Source of the DNA: Pseudorhodobacter sp. | GTDB taxonomy: Bacteria; Pseudomonadota; Alphaproteobacteria; Rhodobacterales; Rhodobacteraceae | Assembly (NCBI GenBank): GCA_014378345.1 | Contig: JACMNW010000012.1 | Location: forward strand, 1 to 5,250 | Length of the DNA stretch: 5,250 bases | Reading direction: 5' to 3' | In this document: piece by piece, positions 1 to 5,250 of the stretch | Layout of the letters: each line of letters opens with the position of its first letter | How positions within the stretch are numbered: position 1 is the first letter of the stretch | Position numbers and translations under genes: made by a program | Notes under the pieces: generated by a model | What the model was told of the DNA's origin: nothing | Seen by the model: only the letters and a program-made list of their open reading frames with translations | Databases searched by the model: none

Positions 1-502
1 GGCGGCCCTTGCGGCGGCGCTGTTCAATGGATCAGCGCGCGGTTGGACCGGGCGCGGCACGGGGGTTGATGATGCGGGGTTGGCGTTGGAAACCCAGGTT
101 GTGGTGGATGGTCTGACCCTGCACGCGGGCGTAACCGATAACCCCCTACAGGCCCTGCGCTGCCTTGGTGGGCGCGAACTGGCCGCCATGTCCGGGGCAA
201 TCGCCCGCGCCCGTGAACTGCGTATCCCGGTGATCCTTGATGGCTTTATCTGCACGGCGGCGGCGGCGGTGTTGGAACGCTGCGCGCCCGGTGCGCTGGA
301 TCACACCGTCGCGGGCCATGTCAGTGCGGAAGGCGCACACAGGGCCTTGCTGGGGCATTTGGGCAAAGCGCCACTGCTGGATTTGGGCTTGCGCCTTGGC
401 GAAGGGTCGGGGGCTGCTTTGGCGATCGGCGTGCTGAAAGGCGCGCTTGCCTGCCATTCCGGCATGTCGACCTTTGCCGAGGCCGGGGTTGTGGGTGGCT
501 GA
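1..502 (+). CDS. cobT: Nicotinate-nucleotide--dimethylbenzimidazole phosphoribosyltransferase, C-terminal half (partial)
   Basis: The reading frame is open from base 2 to the TGA at 500-502, giving 166 residues of a family usually near 340, so the N-terminal half lies outside the window. The enzyme transfers phosphoribose from nicotinate mononucleotide to 5,6-dimethylbenzimidazole, making the alpha-ribazole phosphate used for the lower ligand of cobalamin in the cytoplasm. Seen here: the AALAAALFNGS start that normally follows the family's GEMGIGNTT motif (just off the edge), RGTGVDD, the LDGFICTAAAAVL stretch, DHTVAGHVSAEGAH, then LRLGEGSGAALA, whose Glu corresponds to the catalytic base of the Salmonella enzyme (family knowledge), and a terminal CHSGMSTFAEAGV. 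A TTG at 80 is inside the conserved region and is not a start. The next gene converges on it. Function is confident; partner cob genes are not visible. Confidence 0.96.
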   Translation, partial: AALAAALFNGSARGWTGRGTGVDDAGLALETQVVVDGLTLHAGVTDNPLQALRCLGGRELAAMSGAIARARELRIPVILDGFICTAAAAVLERCAPGALDHTVAGHVSAEGAHRALLGHLGKAPLLDLGLRLGEGSGAALAIGVLKGALACHSGMSTFAEAGVVGG

Positions 503-567
503 TCGTGGTGTGTGTGGCAGCGGTTGATTGAGTATTTAGGCGAAAAAGAAGCCGCAAGGTTTGGTCT
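503..567. other. Convergent intergenic gap between cobT and the antiporter gene
   Basis: This 65-bp spacer separates two converging stop codons. I looked for a stem followed by a T-run in both directions and found only short arms (for example a 4-bp GCCG/CGGC pairing ahead of a TTCTTTTT run, read on the minus strand). No convincing intrinsic terminator, promoter or small gene is visible. Confidence 0.5.
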
Positions 568-2466
568 TTATTCGGCCGCCTCGCTGTTTGGACGGGCCGC
601 ATCCAGCACACTTATCAAAGATGTCTCTAAATCGCGGTCAAGCTGGCGGGCACGGGCGATGTAGGCTTCGTTCTTCAAGACAGATTGTCCCGGCACCCAC
701 AACTCAGCCAGATCCCGCATCGCAGCGCGGTCCACCTGAAAATAGGCCTGTGACAGCTTTGAAGCCTCGTAATCAGAAAAACCCATATTTTCAAGTACAT
801 AGCGCCCTGCGCGGATCGAGCTGTCAAAGGTTTCGCGCACAATGTCATTGGCCCCGGCCTGGTACAGCTCATACACATGCACCCGGTCAACGGCCCGGGC
901 AACAATGTGCAAATCGGGGCGCGATTTGCGCGCGAAGGCCACGATCATATTGGATTTTTCGCGGCTATCCACGGCAACCACCAGCACAGAAGCCGTGGCC
1001 AAACCCGCCGCTTCCAGCAATTCAGGGCGCGCGGGGTCACCGAAAAAGCCCTTCACGCCAAACCGACGCATGGTATCTATCGTCGCCATATCTGCATCCA
1101 GCACTACTGTGGACAAGCCAGAATGGCGCACCAGACGGTTGACCACCTGACCAAAGCGCCCAATCCCTGCAATGATGACTTTGCCAGTTTCAGTGATGTC
1201 ATCCGCCGCCTGTTCAGGTGTGCGGTTTGCCAACCGGCGCGCCAGCCGTTCATAGGTGATGAACAACGCAGGTGTCAGCAGCATCGACAAGCTGATCACC
1301 AGCAGGGCTACCTGGGCGACCGGGGCGGTCAAAATGGTTTGTTGCAGCGCAAAGCTGACAATCAAAAAGCCAAATTCCCCCGCCTGCGCCATGCCAAGCG
1401 TGAACAGCCAGCGATCCTTGCCCTTGATGCGAAACAGAAGGGCAATGCCCAGCAGAACTGCCGATTTGATGGCGATCAGACCCAATGTCAGCCCCAGTAT
1501 CACCAACGGCTGCGCCCGCAGCGCCTCGATGTTGATACCAATGCCGACCGTCATGAAAAACAGACCCATCAACAGGCCCTTGAAGGGTTGAATGTCCGCC
1601 TCCAGCTGATGACGAAATTCAGAATTGGCAAGCACCACCCCGGCCAAGAACGTGCCCAAAGCAGGCGACAGGCCGACCACCGTCATCAAAAATGCAATGC
1701 CAAGCACCATCAGCAAAGATATGAACGTCGACATTTCTGGCAGCCGGGAGGCATGCACAAACCGAAACACCGGGCGTGTCAGGAAATGCCCGGCCAGCAC
1801 GATGCCCATCACCACCGCAAGGGTCAGCAGCGTCACCGACCAGCCGGGCAGCGATTGCACCAAAGATATCAACGGGGCGGCAATACTGGCGGTCTTTTCA
1901 ACAGCAACGCCGTCGGTGATGCCAAAGGTTTCCGCCGTTGGGGAAAGGCTGCGGCCGCTGGCCAGCAGCGGGATCAGCGCCAACATCGGCACCACGGCGA
2001 TGTCTTGCGTCAGCAACACCGAAAAGCTGGCCCGCCCGCCGGCCGTGCGCATCAGGTTCTTTTCGTTCAGTGTTTGCAGCACGATGGCGGTAGACGATAG
2101 CGACAAAAGCATACCCAAAGTCAGCGCCATTTCCCATGTCACGCCCAGCCAAACCAAAGCCGCAGCCACTGCAATGGATGTCACCACCACTTGCGCGCCA
2201 CCCATACCGATAAGCCTGTGCCGCATGTCCCACAGCGCCCTTGGTTCCAGTTCCAACCCGATCAGGAACAGCATCATCACCACACCGAATTCCGCGAAAT
2301 GCTGCAGATCTTTCGTCTCGCCGCCAACAAGGTTCAACAGCGGCCCCAGCACGATGCCCGCCGCCAGATAGCCCAGCACGGACCCGAGCCCAAAGCGCAC
2401 AGACAACCGCACTACCAGAACGGCGGCCCCCAGATACAGGCTGGCAAGAAGTAAAAAGCCTTCCAT
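568..2466 (-). CDS. KefB/KefC-type monovalent cation:proton antiporter (CPA2) with TrkA-N domain
   Basis: A 632-residue inner-membrane protein, close to the length of E. coli KefC (620) and KefB (601). Residues 1-405 hold about 12-13 hydrophobic segments, with the CPA2 signature LLTQDIAVVP (Q154, D155) and a family-typical cytoplasmic loop, SEFRHQLEADIQPFKGLLMG (282-301), carrying the acidic pair E289/D291. Residues 427-545 form a Rossmann-type TrkA-N/RCK domain: GIGRFG (434-439, GxGxxG), acidic D457 and D459 after the second strand, and GD at 476-477. The tail ETFDSSIRAGRYVLENMGFS resembles that of Kef proteins. Such proteins exchange K+ (or Na+) for protons; E. coli Kef systems are gated by glutathione adducts during electrophile stress. 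The sequence does not settle ion choice or glutathione gating here, and no KefF/KefG-like partner is in the window. The ATG at 2466 has AAAGGA 5 nt upstream. The stop is TAA. Confidence 0.93.
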   Translation of the reverse strand: MEGFLLLASLYLGAAVLVVRLSVRFGLGSVLGYLAAGIVLGPLLNLVGGETKDLQHFAEFGVVMMLFLIGLELEPRALWDMRHRLIGMGGAQVVVTSIAVAAALVWLGVTWEMALTLGMLLSLSSTAIVLQTLNEKNLMRTAGGRASFSVLLTQDIAVVPMLALIPLLASGRSLSPTAETFGITDGVAVEKTASIAAPLISLVQSLPGWSVTLLTLAVVMGIVLAGHFLTRPVFRFVHASRLPEMSTFISLLMVLGIAFLMTVVGLSPALGTFLAGVVLANSEFRHQLEADIQPFKGLLMGLFFMTVGIGINIEALRAQPLVILGLTLGLIAIKSAVLLGIALLFRIKGKDRWLFTLGMAQAGEFGFLIVSFALQQTILTAPVAQVALLVISLSMLLTPALFITYERLARRLANRTPEQAADDITETGKVIIAGIGRFGQVVNRLVRHSGLSTVVLDADMATIDTMRRFGVKGFFGDPARPELLEAAGLATASVLVVAVDSREKSNMIVAFARKSRPDLHIVARAVDRVHVYELYQAGANDIVRETFDSSIRAGRYVLENMGFSDYEASKLSQAYFQVDRAAMRDLAELWVPGQSVLKNEAYIARARQLDRDLETSLISVLDAARPNSEAAE

Positions 2467-2471
2467 CGGCG

Positions 2472-2477
2472 TCCTTT
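2472..2477 (-). promoter_or_regulatory. Ribosome binding site of the antiporter gene
   Basis: On the minus strand AAAGGA lies 5 nt before the ATG at 2466. This supports that start over internal candidates and leaves the first membrane segment intact. Confidence 0.7.
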
Positions 2478-2501
2478 CGGCTTTTGAAAAAGGGTCTGGT
2501 C

Positions 2502-2957
2502 TTAAATTGGCAAGGCAGTATCAGGTTTGAATTGGTCCATCACAATTTGGCTTTGCACGCGGGCCACGGCCGGGTGTGGCAACAGAACGTGATGCACCAG
2601 CAGGTTCAAAGCGGGTAAATCGGCGCACCAGACCCGCAGCAAATAATCGGCTTCACCTGTCAACGTCCAGGCGCAAATCACTTCCGGCCGGGCGGCGATC
2701 AGGCTGGCAAAGCCGTGCGCGGCCTCAGTGGAATGCAGCGCCATTTGGACTTGGACAAAGGCTTGCACGGTCAGCCCCAATTTGGCGGGGTCCAATCGCG
2801 CCGTGTAGCAGGTGATATACCCTTCCGCCTCTAGCCGTTGGCGGCGACGGGCGGCTTGGCTGGCAGACAGGTTTAACGTGTCGCCCAATTCCTGCGCGGT
2901 TAGCAGGGCGTTTTTCTGAATAGCCGCCAAAAGACGGGAATCGATTTCATCTATCAT
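2502..2957 (-). CDS. Lrp/AsnC-family transcriptional regulator
   Basis: With the start chosen here the protein has 151 residues, normal for the family. It opens with MIDEIDSRLLAAIQ, the usual first helix, followed by a winged helix-turn-helix at about 18-48 (LTAQELGDTLNLSASQAARR, then RLEAEGYI), and a C-terminal RAM/ligand-sensing domain at about 64-140 with TGEADYLLRV (100-109), matching the family's TGxxDYLLRV pattern. These proteins bind DNA as dimers or octamers and sense amino acids or related metabolites. An ATG at 2990 (plus a TTG at 2993) would add 11-12 residues. I prefer 2957 because family members start just before the (L/I)DEID motif and because the candidate promoter would leave only about 8 nt of leader ahead of 2990. 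The Shine-Dalgarno match is weak for either start (GGGAAA 5 nt before 2957). The gene is divergent from the dioxygenase gene and 35 bp upstream of the antiporter gene, so local control of one or both is inferred. Confidence 0.92.
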   Translation of the reverse strand: MIDEIDSRLLAAIQKNALLTAQELGDTLNLSASQAARRRQRLEAEGYITCYTARLDPAKLGLTVQAFVQVQMALHSTEAAHGFASLIAARPEVICAWTLTGEADYLLRVWCADLPALNLLVHHVLLPHPAVARVQSQIVMDQFKPDTALPI

Positions 2958-3004
2958 GCGTGTTTCCCGCGCGTTTTTCCAACTATCCATCAAAATCTCG
3001 CGCG

Positions 3005-3010
3005 ATTATA
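3005..3010 (-). promoter_or_regulatory. Candidate -10 element for the Lrp/AsnC regulator gene
   Basis: Read on the minus strand this is an exact TATAAT, in an AT-rich gap between divergent genes. The -35 is poor: TTGCGC at 3035-3030 with a long 19-nt spacer is the best I see, as would suit a regulated promoter. Transcription would begin near 2998, giving about 40 nt of leader to the ATG at 2957. Confidence 0.5.
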
Positions 3011-3014
3011 GCCA

Positions 3015-3029
3015 ATTTACTCAATAAAT
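3015..3029. promoter_or_regulatory. Candidate operator: 15-bp inverted repeat between divergent promoters
   Basis: Perfect 5-bp arms ATTTA and TAAAT flank the spacer CTCAA. The size and AT-rich dyad suit Lrp/AsnC-type sites, which are commonly about 15 bp. It covers the proposed dioxygenase -35 and lies between the regulator's -10 and its weak -35. That this regulator binds it is inference from position. Confidence 0.4.
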
Positions 3030-3045
3030 GCGCAACTTTTATAAC
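3016..3045 (+). promoter_or_regulatory. Candidate promoter for the 4-hydroxyphenylpyruvate dioxygenase gene
   Basis: TTTACT (3016-3021, 4 of 6 to TTGACA) and TATAAC (3040-3045, 5 of 6 to TATAAT) are 18 nt apart. Transcription would start near 3052, leaving a leader of about 38 nt. The -35 lies within the upstream part of the divergent regulator's promoter, so one bound protein could affect both genes. Confidence 0.45.
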
Positions 3046-3076
3046 CGAATTGCAATAAACTGGCATCAGACCAACC

Positions 3077-3082
3077 GAAAGG
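3077..3082 (+). promoter_or_regulatory. Ribosome binding site of the dioxygenase gene
   Basis: GAAAGG sits 7 nt before the ATG at 3090. It fixes that start, which also gives the usual family N-terminus. Confidence 0.65.
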
Positions 3083-3089
3083 CAAAGCC

Positions 3090-4184
3090 ATGGGCCCGTT
3101 TCCGCACTCTGCACCGCAAGCGGTGATTTCTGACGCCAATCCGGCGGGCACCGATGGTTTTGAATTTGTGGAATTTGCGCATCCTGATCCCGAAGCGCTG
3201 CGCCAAGTGTTCGCTCGCATGGGCTACGCGTTGACAGCGCGCCACAAATCCAAAGACATTGAACTTTGGCAGCAAGGCGACATCACCTATGTGCTGAACA
3301 ACGAACCAGGCAGTCATGCCCGGCGCTTTGTCGATGCGCACGGCCCCTGCGCGCCCTCAATGTGCTGGCGAGTTGTCAATGCGGCCTATGCCTTTGACCA
3401 TGCGGTGAAAATGGGGGCCACACCCTATCTTGGGGCCGATAAGGCCATGGACTTGCCCGCGATTATGGGCATCGGCGGGTCATTGATTTATTTCACCGAC
3501 GCTTACGGTGCTGCCAACCCCTATGATGCAGAATTTAACTGGCTGGGCACTTCAAAGCCAAAGGGCGTGGGTTTTTACTACCTCGATCACCTGACGCACA
3601 ATGTGCACAAGGGCAATATGGATGTCTGGTTTGATTTTTACTGCGGCATCTTTGGTTTCAAACAAATCCGGTTCTTTGATATCGAGGGCAAACATTCTGG
3701 CTTGCTTAGCCGCGCGTTGACCTCGGCTTGCGGGCGCATCCGTATTCCGGTGAACGAAGATCGCGGGGATACTGGCCAGATTGTCGAATACCTGAAACGC
3801 TATAAGGGTGAGGGGATTCAACACATCGCCGTGGGCGCGGAAGATCTGTATGCGGCGGTCGATGCGATTGCGGCGCGTGGCGTGCGGTTTATGCCAAAGC
3901 CACCGATGACCTATTACGATCTGTCGAAAACCCGCGTGGTGGGCCATTCGGAACCATTGGACGCAATGGAAAAGCACGGCATCCTGATCGACGGTGAAGG
4001 TGTGGTCGATGGCGGCGAGACGCGGGTTTTGCTGCAGATATTTTCAAAGACCGTGATCGGGCCAATCTTTTTCGAATTCATTCAGCGCAAAGGTGACGAT
4101 GGTTTTGGCGAGGGCAACTTCCGCGCTTTGTTTGAATCGATTGAACAAGATCAGATTGATCGCGGTGTGTTGGTGGCCAAATAA
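3090..4184 (+). CDS. hppD: 4-hydroxyphenylpyruvate dioxygenase
   Basis: A 364-residue cytosolic non-haem Fe(II) enzyme, of usual bacterial length. It converts 4-hydroxyphenylpyruvate and O2 to homogentisate and CO2, the second step of tyrosine degradation after transamination. It has two vicinal-oxygen-chelate halves: an N-terminal one (about 20-150, starting GFEFVEFAHPDP) and a catalytic C-terminal one (about 158-345). The three iron ligands are visible: H167 in YLDHLTHNV, H245 in GEGIQHIA and E329 in IFFEFIQR. TSACGRIRIPVNE (211-223) and the terminal RKGDDGFGEGNF, part of the C-terminal segment that closes the active site, also fit the family. Nothing is broken or missing. It is divergent from an Lrp/AsnC regulator, which may control it. 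The gene downstream converges, so it is probably transcribed alone: homogentisate dioxygenase and later pathway genes are not beside it. Confidence 0.97.
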   Translation: MGPFPHSAPQAVISDANPAGTDGFEFVEFAHPDPEALRQVFARMGYALTARHKSKDIELWQQGDITYVLNNEPGSHARRFVDAHGPCAPSMCWRVVNAAYAFDHAVKMGATPYLGADKAMDLPAIMGIGGSLIYFTDAYGAANPYDAEFNWLGTSKPKGVGFYYLDHLTHNVHKGNMDVWFDFYCGIFGFKQIRFFDIEGKHSGLLSRALTSACGRIRIPVNEDRGDTGQIVEYLKRYKGEGIQHIAVGAEDLYAAVDAIAARGVRFMPKPPMTYYDLSKTRVVGHSEPLDAMEKHGILIDGEGVVDGGETRVLLQIFSKTVIGPIFFEFIQRKGDDGFGEGNFRALFESIEQDQIDRGVLVAK

Positions 4185-4188
4185 GCCT

Positions 4189-4233
4189 ATCAGGTCTTTG
4201 GCAGTTTAAGTGAAATCATACGGCCTGATTTTT
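4189..4233 (+). terminator. Weak candidate intrinsic terminator after the dioxygenase gene
   Basis: ATCAGGTC (4189-4196) can pair with GGCCTGAT (4222-4229), eight pairs including one G-T, followed by TTTT at 4230-4233. The 25-nt loop is long and the stem only half GC, so efficiency is doubtful. It lies inside the 3' end of the converging gene, because only 5 bp separate the two stop codons. Confidence 0.3.
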
Positions 4234-5250
4234 GGTAACGCACTTCGCTTGTACCAATAGCCGCAACTTTGCCGCCATCAATGGAATCGCCGACTTTCAC
4301 CTTTTTGTAGCGGCCATTGGCCTGCCGGATTAGGGCATAGGGGCTTGATTTCGAACCATAAACACCGATCAGATTGATCTTGGACAGGTTAATTGCATTC
4401 ACATATGTCGCTTGCTTAGCAACCGACGCACGGGTCGGAATCGAAGGTGCTGCAGAGGCTGTTTCTGGTTCTGAATCTGTCCCGGGCTGCACGTCGTCCA
4501 CTTGCGGCTCTGGTGCGCGGACGGCGGCGGCAACTGCGGCCTCAACGGCGCGTGACATGTCTTTGGGGCGTGCGGCGGGCCTGCGCGAGACGGCAACCGC
4601 CAAACGGCTTGCGCCTGGATCAGGCTGGAAAGACACTTGGACCGCGGCGTTGATAGCGGCGGCTTGGTCTGCCTGGGCTGCAAGGGATGCAGAGGCTGTA
4701 GACAGACGCGCGGCCTCGCCTGCGGCAAGGATAGCTTTGGGGCGTGCCAGCGGGCGCAGGATTGATACACGGGTGGCGCTTGGATCATTCAATGCAGCGC
4801 CATCGCCTGATTGGGCAGCTGCAGCCGGTGCAATGCCAGCAGGCCGCGCCTTGGGGCGGGCATCTGCAAGGGCAGGGTCAGACGGAAACGGTATTTCGGC
4901 AGCGGCAACATCCGGTGCAGTTGATGATATTGCGCCCGCTGTGGCAGGTGCTGCGACAGCGGCGGTCGTGGGCGCTGCTGCGGCAACCAAGGCCTCTGGC
5001 CGGACAGGCGGCAGCACGGGTGGCTTACCCGCAACAAGACGAACGCCCTCGGGAGTGATTATTCCCTCGGGCGTTGGACGGATCCGACCGTCCGCATCAA
5101 ACTGATACACGGTGCCAAAAGGTGGCGGTTCCAGTTGCGGCAAGGGTAGGGCATCGGTACTTGCGGCGGGAACCGGCAGGCTTAAAGGATCATGCGCCAA
5201 GGGTGGCGCGTCGATCGCGGCCAAGAAAATCTCATCCTGAGCTTCGCTCA
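4190..5250 (-). CDS. Ala/Pro-rich protein with GspC/PilP-like C-terminal domain (partial at 5' end)
   Basis: The frame is open from the right edge to the TGA at 4192-4190, about 352 residues, with its N-terminus beyond the window. A TTG at 5224 is a possible start only on paper: the frame continues upstream (SEAQDEIFLAAID) without a stop and no clear ribosome site is seen. The visible part has a short conserved-looking block (FGTVYQFDADGRIRPTPEG, then TPEGVRLVAGKPP), a long Ala/Pro-rich low-complexity region with RPxARPK-type repeats, and a compact final domain of about 60 residues: LIGVYGS, YALIRQANGRYKKVKVGD, GGKVAAIG, then SGRMISLKLP. This last pattern resembles the homology region of GspC and PilP, periplasmic proteins that contact the secretin of type II secretion or type IV pili. 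The linker-plus-domain layout would suit a membrane-anchored periplasmic protein, but no membrane segment is in view and no secretion genes are nearby. I do not know its function. Similar proteins are, to my recollection, common in Rhodobacterales as hypothetical proteins. Confidence 0.85.
   Translation of the reverse strand, partial: SEAQDEIFLAAIDAPPLAHDPLSLPVPAASTDALPLPQLEPPPFGTVYQFDADGRIRPTPEGIITPEGVRLVAGKPPVLPPVRPEALVAAAAPTTAAVAAPATAGAISSTAPDVAAAEIPFPSDPALADARPKARPAGIAPAAAAQSGDGAALNDPSATRVSILRPLARPKAILAAGEAARLSTASASLAAQADQAAAINAAVQVSFQPDPGASRLAVAVSRRPAARPKDMSRAVEAAVAAAVRAPEPQVDDVQPGTDSEPETASAAPSIPTRASVAKQATYVNAINLSKINLIGVYGSKSSPYALIRQANGRYKKVKVGDSIDGGKVAAIGTSEVRYQKSGRMISLKLPKT
4556..4882 (-). 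repeat. Degenerate coding repeats (DPxA...RPxARPK modules)
   Basis: Counting from the TTG at 5224, three modules share a DP followed by an RPxARP(K) box: residues 115-130 (SDPALADARPKARPAGI), 146-165 (NDPSATR, then RPLARPKAIL) and 201-223 (PDPGASR, then RRPAARPKDM). The ARPK codons are also alike in DNA: 13 nt, CTTTGGGGCGTGC on the plus strand, are identical at 4561-4573 and 4735-4747, with a near copy at 4850-4861. Spacing is 58 and 38 residues, so the units are not a uniform tandem array. Confidence 0.6.
5238..5250. repeat. Hairpin cut by the right window edge
   Basis: TGAGC and GCTCA flank a TTC loop in a perfect 5-bp inverted repeat ending on the last base. The bases to its left (CTCATCC) suggest the palindrome may be longer, with its other arm outside. 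It lies in the open frame of the Ala/Pro-rich protein. Confidence 0.45.

Noticed and set aside
541..600. Terminator between cobT and the antiporter gene
   Set aside because: A T-rich run is present on the minus strand, but the only pairing ahead of it is 4 bp with a bulge.
877..2100. Long plus-strand open frame (407 codons) across the antiporter gene
   Set aside because: It is antisense to a well-supported gene and its translation is rich in Gln, His and Arg, as expected for the complement of a GC-rich membrane-protein gene. No domain is recognisable.
1625..2371. Second plus-strand open frame (248 codons) over the antiporter gene
   Set aside because: Ser/Thr-rich shadow translation with no motif or ribosome site; the opposite strand explains the region fully.
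2481..2492. CTTTT/AAAAG palindrome between the regulator and antiporter genes as a terminator or operator
   Set aside because: Arms are 5 bp of A/T with a 2-nt gap, too tight for a hairpin and too simple to be a convincing site.
3552..3977. Minus-strand open frame (141 codons) within the dioxygenase gene
   Set aside because: Antisense to a region containing two of the dioxygenase's iron ligands. Its translation matches no family I recognise.
4448..4699. GCAGAGGCTGT repeated near 4449 and 4689
   Set aside because: Both copies code for TASA in Ala-rich sequence; at 11 bp this is expected from biased composition.
4374..5105. Plus-strand open frame (243 codons) across the Ala/Pro-rich gene
   Set aside because: Low-complexity Ala/Gly/Arg translation mirroring the opposite strand. 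The minus-strand frame has the recognisable C-terminal domain and continues beyond the window.

Overview
The window looks like chromosomal DNA from an alphaproteobacterium, most likely of the Rhodobacterales (Roseobacter group). This is inferred from the GC-rich coding style, the gene mix and the recognisable form of the Ala/Pro-rich protein at the right edge. No database search was possible. The window is almost entirely coding: three complete genes plus two genes cut by the window edges. There are no RNA genes, CRISPR arrays, insertion sequences or transposases.

Layout, left to right. (1) The 3' half of cobT on the plus strand (cobalamin lower-ligand activation), cut by the left edge. (2) A 65-bp gap, then a complete minus-strand gene for a KefB/KefC-type cation:proton antiporter with a C-terminal nucleotide-binding (TrkA-N/RCK) domain. 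(3) Thirty-five bp upstream of it, on the same strand, a small Lrp/AsnC-family regulator. (4) A short AT-rich divergent promoter region of about 100-130 bp. (5) A complete plus-strand gene for 4-hydroxyphenylpyruvate dioxygenase (tyrosine/phenylalanine catabolism) with all three iron ligands. (6) Five bp after its stop, the convergent end of a minus-strand gene for an Ala/Pro-rich protein with RPxARPK-type repeats and a C-terminal domain resembling the GspC/PilP homology region. That gene runs off the right edge.

How the genes may work together: the Lrp/AsnC regulator is divergent from the dioxygenase gene, and its own promoter overlaps the one proposed for that gene, with an inverted repeat in the overlap. 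A local regulator of tyrosine degradation that also represses itself is a reasonable inference, not shown directly. The antiporter may be co-transcribed with the regulator. The dioxygenase stands alone: no homogentisate dioxygenase or fumarylacetoacetase gene is visible beside it. I see no strong evidence of a wholly new system. The points most worth a second look are the overlapping divergent promoters, the regulator-antiporter pairing, the repeat-bearing protein with a secretin-partner-like C-terminus, and a hairpin cut by the right edge.
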